This document shows, one piece after another, positions 52,895 through 61,116 of a stretch of 62,032 nucleotides of DNA. Position 1 is the first letter of the stretch. Each line of letters starts with the position of its first letter. Where the stretch lies: assembly GCA_009780515.1 (NCBI GenBank), contig WQZX01000011.1, positions 1 to 62,032 of the forward strand, read 5' to 3'. Both the position numbers and the translations under genes were made by a program. A model generated the notes under the pieces. It was not told the origin of the DNA, ran no database searches, and worked only from the letters and a program-made list of their open reading frames with translations. The stretch comes from Nocardioidaceae bacterium (lineage in GTDB: Bacteria > Actinomycetota > Actinomycetes > Propionibacteriales > Nocardioidaceae).

Positions 52895-53663
52895 CTGCGA
52901 TCCCCTCGAGACGACGGGCCTGCGCCCGCATCACCTGGTCGTACGACGCCCGGTCGCCCCGCTTCAGGTCGTACGCCGCCAGCGCGTCGCGGTCGGGCAC
53001 GATCAGCTCCTCGCCGCGGTCGATGCCCTCGAGCACCGCCGCCGCGATCGCCTCCGGTCCGCGCGGCGCGTCGGTCACAAGCTTGGTCATCACCTTCACC
53101 AGCGCCTGGTCGCGGCCCTCGGCGGAGTCCATCAGCCCGGTGCGGAAGTACGACGGACACACGACGTGCGCGCTCACCCCGTACGCCGCCAGCTCGTGGC
53201 CGGTCGTCTCGGTCAGCGCGACGACCGCGGCCTTGGTGGCGTTGTAGCCGGCCATCCCGGCCGGGTGCACGAGCCCGGCGAGCGAGGCGATGTTGACGAT
53301 CCGGCCGCGGCGCTGCCGCTTGAGCATCGGCGTGAACGTGGCGGTGCCGCGCACGGCGCCGAGCAGGTTGATGTCGACCAGCCGCTGCCACTCGTCCATG
53401 CCGGACACGTCGAGGCGGCCGCCGCCCGCGATGCCGGCGTTGTTGACCAGCACGTCCAGCTCGCCCCACGCCTCCTCGACGAGCTGGCGCACCTGGGCCC
53501 AGTCGTCGTCGCTGGTGACGTCGAGCTTGAAGATGCCGTCGCCGTAGTCGCGGTCGGTGCGCAGCACGTCCGCACCGCGCGCCTCCCATGCCTCCGCGAG
53601 GGCGGCGCCCAGGCCCTGGGCGGCGCCGGTGATCAGGACGCGTTGGTGCGTGGTCTCGGTCAC
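52887..53663 (-). CDS. short-chain dehydrogenase/reductase
   Basis: 258 residues: GAAQGLG dinucleotide loop, DRDYGDGIFKLDVTSDDDW (acidic residue suggesting NAD), NNAGIAGGG, NIASLAGL and YNATKAAV catalytic Tyr-x-x-x-Lys. Long C-terminal helix (residues 200-258). Followed with overlap by the phosphotransferase gene. Substrate unknown; a hydroxyacyl or steroid-like alcohol is plausible from neighbours. Confidence 0.92.
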   Translation of the reverse strand: MTETTHQRVLITGAAQGLGAALAEAWEARGADVLRTDRDYGDGIFKLDVTSDDDWAQVRQLVEEAWGELDVLVNNAGIAGGGRLDVSGMDEWQRLVDINLLGAVRGTATFTPMLKRQRRGRIVNIASLAGLVHPAGMAGYNATKAAVVALTETTGHELAAYGVSAHVVCPSYFRTGLMDSAEGRDQALVKVMTKLVTDAPRGPEAIAAAVLEGIDRGEELIVPDRDALAAYDLKRGDRASYDQVMRAQARRLEGIAGE

Positions 53664-53734
53664 GCTCCCGACCCTAGTGGGTTCCTGTGGTCAGGCTCCG
53701 GCCGGCAGCGTGGCGGGAGGACGCGGTCGGCCGA

Positions 53735-55231
53735 TCAGACACTGCGTGGGAACCCCAGGTCGACGCCGCCGTGGCTCGGGTCCAGCCAGCGCGACGTCAC
53801 GGCCTTCTCGCGGGTGTAGAAGTCCACACCCTGCGGGCCGTAGGCCTTGGCGTCGCCGAACAGCGACTGCTTCCAGCCGCCGAAGGAGTGGTAGGCGACC
53901 GGCACCGGGATCGGCACGTTCACGCCCACCATGCCGACCTCGATCTCGTTGACGAAGCGCCGGGCGGCGCCGCCGTCGTTGGTGAAGATCGCGGTGCCGT
54001 TTCCGTACCTCCCGCTGTTGATCAGCTCCACCCCCTCGCCGTACGACGACACCCGCACCACCGACAGGACCGGACCGAAGATCTCGTCGGTGTAGACCGT
54101 CGAGGTGGTCGGCACCTTGTCGATGAGCGTCGGGCCGAGCCAGAAGCCGCCCGCGCCGCCGTCGGCCTCGACACCCCGGCCGTCGACGACCACCTCGGCA
54201 CCGTCGTCGGCGGCGAGGTCGATGTAGCCGGCGACCTTGTCGCGGTGGTCGGCGGTGATCAGCGGGCCCATGTCACTCTCGCGGCGGCCGTCGCCCACGA
54301 CCAGCTTGCCCATCCGCTCGGTGATGCGGCCGATCAGCTCGTCGGCCACGGGGTCGACCGCGACGACGACGGAGACGGCCATGCAGCGCTCCCCGGCCGA
54401 GCCGAAGCCGGCGTTGATCGCGGAGTCGGCGACCAGGTCGAGGTCGGCGTCGGGCAGCACCAGCATGTGGTTCTTGGCACCGCCGAGGGCCTGCACCCGC
54501 TTGCCGTGGGCGGTACCGGTCTCGTAGACGTGGCGCGCGATGGGGGTCGAGCCGACGAAGGAGATCGCCGCGACGTCGTCGTGGGTGAGCAGCGCGTCGA
54601 CGGCCTCCTTGTCGCCGTGCACGACGTTGACGACGCCGTCGGGCAGGCCGGCCTCCTTGAGCCGCTCGGCCAGCCAGACGGCCGCGCTCGGGTCCTTCTC
54701 GCTCGGCTTGAGCACCACGGTGTTGCCGGCCGCGACGGCGACGGGCAGGAACCAGAGCGGCACCATCGCCGGGAAGTTGAACGGGCTGATGATCGCGACG
54801 ACACCCAGCGGCTGGCGCAGCGAGTAGACGTCGACGCCGGTCGAGGCGTTCGCGGAGAAGCCGCCCTTGGACAGGTGTGCCATGCCGCAGGCGAACTCGA
54901 CGACCTCCAGCCCGCGCGCGACCTCGCCGGCCGCGTCGGAGAGCACCTTGCCGTGCTCGCCGGTGATGATCTCGGCGAGCTCGTCCTTGCGCGCGTTGAG
55001 GATCTCGCGGAAGGCGAACATCACCTGCGTGCGCTTCGCGATCGAGGCCCCGCCCCAGGCCGGGAAGGCCGCCCTCGCGGAGGCCACCGCGGCGTCGACG
55101 TCGGCGGCGGACGCGTAGCGGACCTGCTTGGTCACCTCGCCGAGCGCCGGGTCGTAGACCGCTCCCGTGCGGGTGGACTCACCCTTGGCGGGCGCTCCGT
55201 CGATCCAGTGGTCGAGCATCTCGGTGTTCAT
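53735..55231 (-). CDS. mmsA: (methyl)malonate-semialdehyde dehydrogenase (CoA-acylating)
   Basis: 498 residues, aldehyde-dehydrogenase fold. Diagnostic: YSLRQPLGVVAIISPFNFPAMVPLWFLPVAVAAGNTVVLKPSEKDPSA (in part), FVGSTPIARHVYETGTAHGKRVQALGGAKNHMLVLPDAD, GSAGERCMAVSVVV with the catalytic Cys, and VPVPVAYHSFGGWKQSLFGD near the end. It turns malonate or methylmalonate semialdehyde into acetyl- or propionyl-CoA with NAD and CoA. Preceded (1 bp) by an omega-aminotransferase gene, consistent with beta-alanine or valine/beta-aminoisobutyrate breakdown. Confidence 0.95.
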   Translation of the reverse strand: MNTEMLDHWIDGAPAKGESTRTGAVYDPALGEVTKQVRYASAADVDAAVASARAAFPAWGGASIAKRTQVMFAFREILNARKDELAEIITGEHGKVLSDAAGEVARGLEVVEFACGMAHLSKGGFSANASTGVDVYSLRQPLGVVAIISPFNFPAMVPLWFLPVAVAAGNTVVLKPSEKDPSAAVWLAERLKEAGLPDGVVNVVHGDKEAVDALLTHDDVAAISFVGSTPIARHVYETGTAHGKRVQALGGAKNHMLVLPDADLDLVADSAINAGFGSAGERCMAVSVVVAVDPVADELIGRITERMGKLVVGDGRRESDMGPLITADHRDKVAGYIDLAADDGAEVVVDGRGVEADGGAGGFWLGPTLIDKVPTTSTVYTDEIFGPVLSVVRVSSYGEGVELINSGRYGNGTAIFTNDGGAARRFVNEIEVGMVGVNVPIPVPVAYHSFGGWKQSLFGDAKAYGPQGVDFYTREKAVTSRWLDPSHGGVDLGFPRSV

Positions 55232-55232
55232 C

Positions 55233-56546
55233 TCACAGCTCCTTGTCCAGCAGGGTCAGCACCTCGTCGTACGTCGCCAGCGCCTCGGCCACCTCATCGG
55301 CGGTGACCACGCAGGGCGGTACGACGTGGATGCGGTTGTCGGCGGTGAACGGCAGCAGGTCGCGGGCGATCAGCTCGGCCTTGGCACGTGCGACTCCAGC
55401 GGCCGGCAGCGGCGCGCGGGTCTCGCGGTCGGCCACCAGCTCGAGGGCCCAGAACACTCCCGTGCCCCGGGCCTCCCCCACGACGCTATGCCGCTCGGCC
55501 AGCTCGCGCAGCCCCGGCCCGAGGACGTCGGCGCCGATCGCCTTCGCGTTGGCCACGATGCCCTCGGACTCCATGGCGTCCAGCGCCGCGACGATCGAGG
55601 CCGCCGCCAGCGGGTGGCCGCTGTAGGTCAGGCCGCCGGGGAAGACCTGGTCGTCGAAGGTCGCCGCGATCTCGCGATCGACGATCACGCCGCCGACCGG
55701 CACGTAGCCGGAGTTGACGCCCTTGGCGAAGGTGATCAGGTCGGGGCGGACGTCGTACGCGTCGAGGGCGAGCCACTCGCCGGTGCGGCCGAACCCGGCC
55801 ATCACCTCGTCGAGGATCAGCACGATGTCGAACTCGTCGGCAAGGGCGCGCACGCCGGGCAGGTAGCCGGCCGGCGGCATGAGGACGCCGGCCGTTCCGG
55901 GGATGGTCTCGAGCAGGATCGCCGCGATGGTGGCCGGCCCCTCGCACTCGATCACCCGCCGCAGGTGCCGCAGCGCCCGCTCGCACTCCTGCTCGGGCGA
56001 GGTGGCCCAGAACTCCGAGCGGTAGAGGTAGGGACCGAACGCGTGCACGTGGCCGCGTGCGAACTCATTGGGCAGCCGTCGCCAGTCGCCGGTCGCGTTG
56101 ACCGCGGCGCCGGTGTTGCCGTGGTAGCTGCGGTAGCGGCTGATCACCTTGTCGCGACCGGTGTGCCGGCGTGCCATCCGGATGGCGTTCTCGACGGCGT
56201 CGGCGCCGCCGTTGGTGAAGAAGACCTTGTCCATGCCCGCGGGCGCCCGGTCGGTGATGCGACGGGCGGCCTCGCCGCGGGTCAGGTTGGCGGTCGCCGG
56301 TCCGATCGTCGCGAGCGTCGCCGCCTGCTCCTGGATCGCCGCCACCACCGCAGGGTGGCCGTAGCCGATGTTGACGTTGACCAGCTGGCTGGAGAAGTCG
56401 AGGTAGGTCCGCCCGGCGTGGTCCCACACCCGGGTGCCCCTCCCGCCGGCGATCGGCACCGGCGCGAGGTGCGCCTGCGCGGACCAGGAGTGGAAGACGT
56501 GATCCCTGTCGAGATCGAGGGTGAGCCGGTCGAGGTCCTCGCTCAT
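55233..56546 (-). CDS. class III omega-aminotransferase (beta-alanine/GABA:pyruvate type)
   Basis: 437 residues, PLP enzyme. NGGADAVENAIRMARRHTGRDKVISRYRSYHGNT (shown in part), LILDEVMAGFGRTGEWLALDAYDVRPDLITFAKGVNSGYVPVGGV (Asp and the PLP Lys) and the C-terminal HVVPPCVVTADEV. It transfers the amino group of an omega-amino acid to pyruvate or 2-oxoglutarate. With mmsA it forms a beta-alanine-like catabolic pair: semialdehyde made here is oxidised by MmsA. ATG at 56546 with an AGGAAC Shine-Dalgarno; a Met at 56576 is possible. Could also use diamines such as those from the agmatine genes (speculative). Confidence 0.92.
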   Translation of the reverse strand: MSEDLDRLTLDLDRDHVFHSWSAQAHLAPVPIAGGRGTRVWDHAGRTYLDFSSQLVNVNIGYGHPAVVAAIQEQAATLATIGPATANLTRGEAARRITDRAPAGMDKVFFTNGGADAVENAIRMARRHTGRDKVISRYRSYHGNTGAAVNATGDWRRLPNEFARGHVHAFGPYLYRSEFWATSPEQECERALRHLRRVIECEGPATIAAILLETIPGTAGVLMPPAGYLPGVRALADEFDIVLILDEVMAGFGRTGEWLALDAYDVRPDLITFAKGVNSGYVPVGGVIVDREIAATFDDQVFPGGLTYSGHPLAAASIVAALDAMESEGIVANAKAIGADVLGPGLRELAERHSVVGEARGTGVFWALELVADRETRAPLPAAGVARAKAELIARDLLPFTADNRIHVVPPCVVTADEVAEALATYDEVLTLLDKEL

Positions 56547-56639
56547 GACTATCGGTTCCTTGGTCGCGCACGGCATGTGTCGATGGAATGCGTGGCGATC
56601 ATGTCAGACAGCGACTGATTCCGCAGCACCGGTCACTTG

Positions 56640-56680
56640 TCGTGGCGGGCGGGGGCGTGGCGGGCGGGGGCGTGGCGGGC
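56640..56680. repeat. 15-bp tandem repeat (CGTGGCGGGCGGGGG x 2.7)
   Basis: Three consecutive near-identical units beginning CGTGGCGGGC, abutting the left end of palindrome copy D. Copy C has GTGGCGGGC before its left end and GCCACGCGCC repeats after its right end, so GC-rich repeats seem to accompany this element. Confidence 0.7.
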
Positions 56681-56794
56681 TGTAACACGCTGTTGGCGGA
56701 CCTGGTCGGTCATTCGCTGCTGTAGAAGGTCGTCGCAGCGACGTACAACAGCAGCGAACGACGTAGTAGGCCAGCAGACGACGTGTTACAGCCC
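56677..56794. repeat. large nested palindrome element, copy D
   Basis: Outer arms GGGCTGTAACACG (56677-56689) and CGTGTTACAGCCC (56782-56794) are perfect; middle arms CTGTTGGC and GCCAGCAG pair with one mismatch; inner arms CATTCGCTGCTGT (56711-56723) and ACAGCAGCGAACG (56748-56760) pair with one mismatch. Shares CTGTAACACG, TTCGC and GACGTACAACAG blocks with copy C at 31599-31710. Confidence 0.82.
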
Positions 56795-56811
56795 TCCACA
56801 CGCCGGTACGC

Positions 56812-56848
56812 CGACGGGCCGGCCTCCCTGAGGAGAGCCGGCCCGTCG
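56812..56848 (-). terminator. hairpin terminator after fadB
   Basis: CGACGGGCCGGC (56812-56823) pairs perfectly with GCCGGCCCGTCG (56837-56848), 20 bp downstream of the fadB stop on the minus strand. Confidence 0.78.
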
Positions 56849-56868
56849 GTTCGTGCTGTGCTGCTGGA

Positions 56869-59040
56869 TCAGGCGGGGAAGGACTCGCCCTTCGCCGCCA
56901 TGTCGCGGAGGTGCTGGGTGGCCTTGAACCGGTCGCCGTACTTCTCGGCCAGCTCGTCGGCGCGCTCGAGGAACGCCTCGATGCCGATCGAGCCGTCGGC
57001 GGCCTCGTAGCCGGTGATGAACTGCGCGGCGCCACCGGTCTGCGGGGGGAAGCCGATGCCGAAGATCGAGCCGATGTTCGCGTGGGCGGCCGAGGTGACG
57101 ACGCCCTCCTCGAAGCACTTGGCGGTCTCGAGGGCCTCGGCGAACAGCATCCGGTCCTTGATGTCCTGCAGCGGGATCTGCTGCTCGGCCACCGGGAACA
57201 GGTCCGCGAGACCCGACCAGATCGACCCGCGCCTGCCGTCGGCGTAGTCGTAGAAGCCGGCGCCGCGGAGCTTGCCCGCGCGACCCGCCTCCAGCATCTT
57301 CGTGACGACCTTGGAGCCCGGGTGGACGGGCATGTCGGGCTCGGCCTCGAGGGTCGCCTTGGCGATCTTGTCCATCAGCTCGAGGTTGAGCTCGTCGGAC
57401 AGCTGCAGCACCGGTGCCGGGTAGCCGGCCTGGGTGGTGGCGCGCTCGATGGAGTACGGCGCCACGCCCTCGGCCAGCATCGCCATGCCCTCGTTGACCA
57501 TGTAGCCGATGACGCGCGAGGTGTAGAAGCCGCGCGAGTCGTGGGCGATCATCGGGGTCTTCTTGATGGCCAGCGTGACGTCGTACGCCTGGGCGAGGGT
57601 CTCGTCGGACGACTCGGCGCCCTTGATGATCTCGACCAGCGGCATCTTGTCGACCGGGCTGAAGAAGTGCAGGCCGATGAAGCGCGAGGCGTCGCCGTTG
57701 ATGCCCTTGGCCAGCTCGGTGATCGGCAGCGTCGAGGTGTTCGAGCAGAGCAGCGCGCCGTCGGCGAGGTGCGGGATGACCTCGTTGAAGACCTGCTGCT
57801 TGAGCTCGACGTTCTCGAAGACCGCCTCGACGACCAGGTCGGCGCCGGCCGCGTCGGCCGCGTCGACGGTCGGGGTGATCCGGGCGAGCAGCTCGTCGGA
57901 CAGCTCCTGCGTGAGCTTGCCGCGCGAGACGGCCTTCTCGTTGATGCCCGCGGAGTAGGCCTTGCCCTTCTCGGCAGCCTCGATCGCGACGTCCTTGAGG
58001 ACGACCTCGACACCCGCACGCGCGAGGACGTAGGCGATGCCCGCGCCCATCATGCCGGCGCCGAGGACGACGGCCTTCTTGGGCATGAACTTCTCGACGC
58101 CGTCGGGGCGCTCCTTGCCGGCGTTGATCGAGCCGAGGTCGAAGAAGAACGCCTGGATCATGTTCTTCGCCTGCTGGCTGGTGACCAGCTTGGTGAAGTA
58201 GCGCGACTCGATCCGCGTAGCGGTCTCGAAGTCGACACCGAGGCCCTCGACCGTCGCGGCGAGGATCGCCTTCGGCGCGTTCATGTTCGTCTGCTTGAGC
58301 TGCTTGCGCAGCATCGGCGCGAACGCCGGCAGGAACGCGGCGAGGGACGGGCTCGACGGCGAGCCGCCCGGGATCTTGTAGCCGGGCTGGTCCCACGGCT
58401 GCGCGGTGGCGTCGGGGTTGGCCTTGATCCACGCCTTGGCGGCCGGGACGAGCTCGTCCTGGGTGGCGACGAGCTCGTCGACCAGCCCCTTGTCCTTCGC
58501 GGCGGCCGGCTTGAACTCGGCACCGGTCGCGGTGATCTCGGTCATCGCCGTCATCAGGCCGAACATGCGCGCGATGCGGGTGACGCCGCCGCCGCCGGGC
58601 AGCAGGCCGAGCTTCACCTCGGGCAGGCCGATGGGGTACTTGCCGTCGAGCGCGACCCGGTGGTTGGTCGCGAGAGCGATCTCGAGCCCACCGCCGAGCG
58701 CGGCGCCGTTGATGGCGGCGACGACCGGCTTGGGGAAGGTCTCCAGCCTGCGCAGGGTCGCCTTGATGCCCTCCACCTCGTCGAACACCTCGGCGGCGTT
58801 CTCGGGGCGGATCGCCATCATGTTCTTCAGGTCGCCGCCGGCGAAGAAGGTCTTCTTGGCGGACGCGACGACGACGCCGCTCACCTGGTCCTGCTCGGCG
58901 TAGAGGCGGTCGACCGCCGCCTCCATCGAGCTCTTGTAGAGCTCGTTCATGGTGTTGGCCGACTGGTTCGGGTCGTCCAGGGTGAGGGTGACGATGCCGT
59001 CCGCGTCGATGTCGTAACGGACAGAGCTCTGCTCGGTCAT
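56869..59040 (-). CDS. fadB: fatty-acid oxidation alpha protein: enoyl-CoA hydratase / 3-hydroxyacyl-CoA dehydrogenase
   Basis: 723 residues. Crotonase domain (1-190) with KTFFAGGDLKNM and NGAALGGGLEIALATNHRVA; linker helix; NAD-binding VLGAGMMGAGIAYVLARAGVEVVLKD (shown in part), SNTSTLPITELA and LHFFSPVDKMPLVEIIKG of the 3-hydroxyacyl-CoA dehydrogenase; C-terminal domain pair (about 490-720). Catalyses two central beta-oxidation steps. ATG at 59040 with an AGAAGGAAG ribosome site. It follows the thiolase gene by 28 bp: the classical fadBA complex, here in the order fadA-fadB. Confidence 0.95.
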   Translation of the reverse strand: MTEQSSVRYDIDADGIVTLTLDDPNQSANTMNELYKSSMEAAVDRLYAEQDQVSGVVVASAKKTFFAGGDLKNMMAIRPENAAEVFDEVEGIKATLRRLETFPKPVVAAINGAALGGGLEIALATNHRVALDGKYPIGLPEVKLGLLPGGGGVTRIARMFGLMTAMTEITATGAEFKPAAAKDKGLVDELVATQDELVPAAKAWIKANPDATAQPWDQPGYKIPGGSPSSPSLAAFLPAFAPMLRKQLKQTNMNAPKAILAATVEGLGVDFETATRIESRYFTKLVTSQQAKNMIQAFFFDLGSINAGKERPDGVEKFMPKKAVVLGAGMMGAGIAYVLARAGVEVVLKDVAIEAAEKGKAYSAGINEKAVSRGKLTQELSDELLARITPTVDAADAAGADLVVEAVFENVELKQQVFNEVIPHLADGALLCSNTSTLPITELAKGINGDASRFIGLHFFSPVDKMPLVEIIKGAESSDETLAQAYDVTLAIKKTPMIAHDSRGFYTSRVIGYMVNEGMAMLAEGVAPYSIERATTQAGYPAPVLQLSDELNLELMDKIAKATLEAEPDMPVHPGSKVVTKMLEAGRAGKLRGAGFYDYADGRRGSIWSGLADLFPVAEQQIPLQDIKDRMLFAEALETAKCFEEGVVTSAAHANIGSIFGIGFPPQTGGAAQFITGYEAADGSIGIEAFLERADELAEKYGDRFKATQHLRDMAAKGESFPA

Positions 59041-59068
59041 CTGCTTCTTCCTTCTCTCTGTCCGGGTC

Positions 59069-60280
59069 TCAGACGATCTCGACGATCGTGGCGATGCCCA
59101 TGCCGGCGCCGACGCAGAGCGTGGCGAGGCCGCGCTTCTTGCCCTGGCGGATGAGCTCGTCGACGAGGGTGCCGAGGATGATCGCACCGGTCGCGCCCAG
59201 CGGGTGGCCCATGGCCATGGCGCCGCCGTTGACGTTGGTGACCTCCTGGCTGATGCCCATGTCCTTCATGAACCGCAGGGCCACCGAGGCGAACGCCTCG
59301 TTGATCTCCCACAGGTCGATGTCCTCGGCCTTGAGGCCGGCCTTCGCCAGGGCCTTGTTGGCGGCCGGGGCCGGACCGGTCAGCATGATCGTCGGCTCGG
59401 AGCCGATGACGGCCGTGGCGACGATCTTGGCCTTCGGGGTGAGGCCGTGCTTCTTGCCGGCCTCCTCGCTGCCGATGAGGACCAGCGCGGCGCCGTCCAC
59501 GATGCCGGAGGAGTTGCCGGCGTGGTGGACGTGGTTGATCGCCTCGACGTCGGTGTACTTCGAGAGCGCGACGTCGTCGAAGCCGACCTCGCCGCCCTGC
59601 TGCAGGAACGACGGCTTGAGGCCGGAGAGCGACTCGACGCTCGTGTCAGGGCGGACGGTCTCGTCCTTGTCCAGGACGGTCAGGCCGTTCTGGTCCTTCA
59701 CCGGCACGACGCAGTCGTCGTAGTAGCCGTTGGCCCACGCCTTGGCGGCACGCGCGTGCGACTGGGCGGCCAGGGCGTCGACGTCCTCGCGGGTGAAGCC
59801 CTCGAGGGTCGCGATCAGGTCCGCACCGATGCCCTGCGGGACGAAGCCGGTGTCGAGGCTGGTCTTCGGGTCCTGGGCCCAGGCGCCGCCGTTGGTGCCC
59901 ATCGGCACCCGGCTCATCGCCTCGACGCCACCGGCGAGGATCAGGTCCTCCCAGCCGGAGCGGACGCGAGCGGCGGCCTGGTTGACGGCCTCGAGGCCGG
60001 AGGCGCAGAACCGGTCGAGCTGTACGCCGGCGACGGTCTCGGCCAGGCCGGCCTTGATGGCAGCGACGCGAGCGATGTCCGAGCCCTGCTCGGCGATGGG
60101 GGTGACGCAGCCGAGGATGACGTCGTCGATCCCGGCCGTGTCGAGGCTCGGGTTGCGCTCCTCGATCGCGTTCATGAGGGTCACGACGAGGTCGATCGAC
60201 TTGACCTCGTGCAGCGAGCCGGTCTTCTTGCCGCGACCGCGCGGGGTCCGCACGTGGTCGTAGATGAATGCTTCTGCCAT
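59069..60280 (-). CDS. fadA: acetyl-CoA C-acyltransferase (thiolase)
   Basis: 403 residues. Nucleophile Cys in [24 protein letters not shown], the NEAFA loop in [27 protein letters not shown] (catalytic His) and [13 protein letters not shown] (second Cys). Cleaves 3-ketoacyl-CoA to acetyl-CoA; forms the trifunctional beta-oxidation complex with FadB. ATG at 60280 with an AAGGAC ribosome site. Its promoter shows a TGACA-N7-TGTCA dyad in the -35/-10 spacer, pointing to control by the divergent MerR-type gene. Confidence 0.95.
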   Translation of the reverse strand: MAEAFIYDHVRTPRGRGKKTGSLHEVKSIDLVVTLMNAIEERNPSLDTAGIDDVILGCVTPIAEQGSDIARVAAIKAGLAETVAGVQLDRFCASGLEAVNQAAARVRSGWEDLILAGGVEAMSRVPMGTNGGAWAQDPKTSLDTGFVPQGIGADLIATLEGFTREDVDALAAQSHARAAKAWANGYYDDCVVPVKDQNGLTVLDKDETVRPDTSVESLSGLKPSFLQQGGEVGFDDVALSKYTDVEAINHVHHAGNSSGIVDGAALVLIGSEEAGKKHGLTPKAKIVATAVIGSEPTIMLTGPAPAANKALAKAGLKAEDIDLWEINEAFASVALRFMKDMGISQEVTNVNGGAMAMGHPLGATGAIILGTLVDELIRQGKKRGLATLCVGAGMGIATIVEIV

Positions 60281-60374
60281 GACCGTCCTTGTCTGGGCTG
60301 GCTGGTCGAATGCCTGCGCGGCGGAGAAGTCGCCGCGCCGGTGGGCCCGTGTTGGTCTCCAGGCCCTCGGGTTG

Positions 60375-60402
60375 ATTGTGACACTATTACTGTCATGGTC
60401 AA
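60375..60402 (-). promoter_or_regulatory. fadAB promoter with MerR-type spacer dyad
   Basis: Minus strand: -35 TTGACC (60397-60402), 16-bp spacer, -10 CACAAT (60375-60380). The imperfect palindrome TGACACTATTACTGTCA (60379-60395) occupies the spacer, the usual place for MerR-family operators. Confidence 0.6.
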
Positions 60403-60420
60403 GGCGCAGGCGGTGGACAT

Positions 60421-61116
60421 ATGACGGACACCACACTGCTGTCCCTCACCGAACTGACCGAGCGGACCGGTCTCAGCGTCCGCACGATCCGCTTCTACCG
60501 GTCGCGCGGCCTGATCCCGCCACCGATCCGCCGCGGCCGGGCCGGCTACTACGACGCCGGCCACGTCGCCCGCCTCGAGCTGGTCCAGGAGCTGCAGCAG
60601 CACGGCTTCACCCTCGGCGCCATCGAGAAGTACGTCGCGCAGCTTCCCGAGGACGCCTCGCCGGACGAGATCGCGCTGGCACGCACCATGGTCGCCCCCT
60701 GGGAGGAGGACGTCCCTGTCGAGATGACCAAGGAGCAGCTCGACGCCCGCAGCGGCCGCGAGCTCTCGAACGAGGACATCGCCACGCTCCACGCCCTCGG
60801 CCTCGTACGACGCCGCCGGTCGTCGTACCTCGTCAACGGGAGCCAGCTGTCCAGCGGCCTGCGCCTGCTCGAGCTCGGCTTCCCGCGGGAGGTCGCGCTC
60901 GCGTCCGCCGCGGTCTACCAGGAGCACGGCGAGCAGATGGCCAAGGAGCTGTGGGACGTCATCAACGACCAGCTCGCCCCGCTGTACGACGACGCCGAGC
61001 CCGCGCACCTCCGCGAGATCATGCTGCGGCTGCGACCGCTGTCGATCGGCGGCCTGGTGAGCGCCTACGAGAGCGCACTCACCCGCGGCGCACGGACCTT
61101 CCGGCGCCGCGGCTGA
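60421..61116 (+). CDS. MerR-family regulator of the fadAB genes
   Basis: 231 residues. MerR helix-turn-helix at the N-terminus: [63 protein letters not shown] (in part). The C-terminal domain is longer than in metal-sensing MerR proteins and lacks their cysteines; similar regulators of acyl-CoA catabolism bind CoA thioesters. Divergent from fadA with an operator between. The stop codon abuts the stop of the monooxygenase gene on the other strand. Confidence 0.9.
   Translation: MTDTTLLSLTELTERTGLSVRTIRFYRSRGLIPPPIRRGRAGYYDAGHVARLELVQELQQHGFTLGAIEKYVAQLPEDASPDEIALARTMVAPWEEDVPVEMTKEQLDARSGRELSNEDIATLHALGLVRRRRSSYLVNGSQLSSGLRLLELGFPREVALASAAVYQEHGEQMAKELWDVINDQLAPLYDDAEPAHLREIMLRLRPLSIGGLVSAYESALTRGARTFRRRG

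Larger units (their letters stand above)
56547..56868. other. intergenic region with palindrome element and terminator
   Basis: The 322 bp between the aminotransferase start and the fadB stop hold no gene I can support. From left: aminotransferase promoter (56547-56640), a 15-bp tandem repeat (56640-56680), palindrome element copy D (56677-56794) and the fadB terminator hairpin (56812-56848). Confidence 0.85.
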
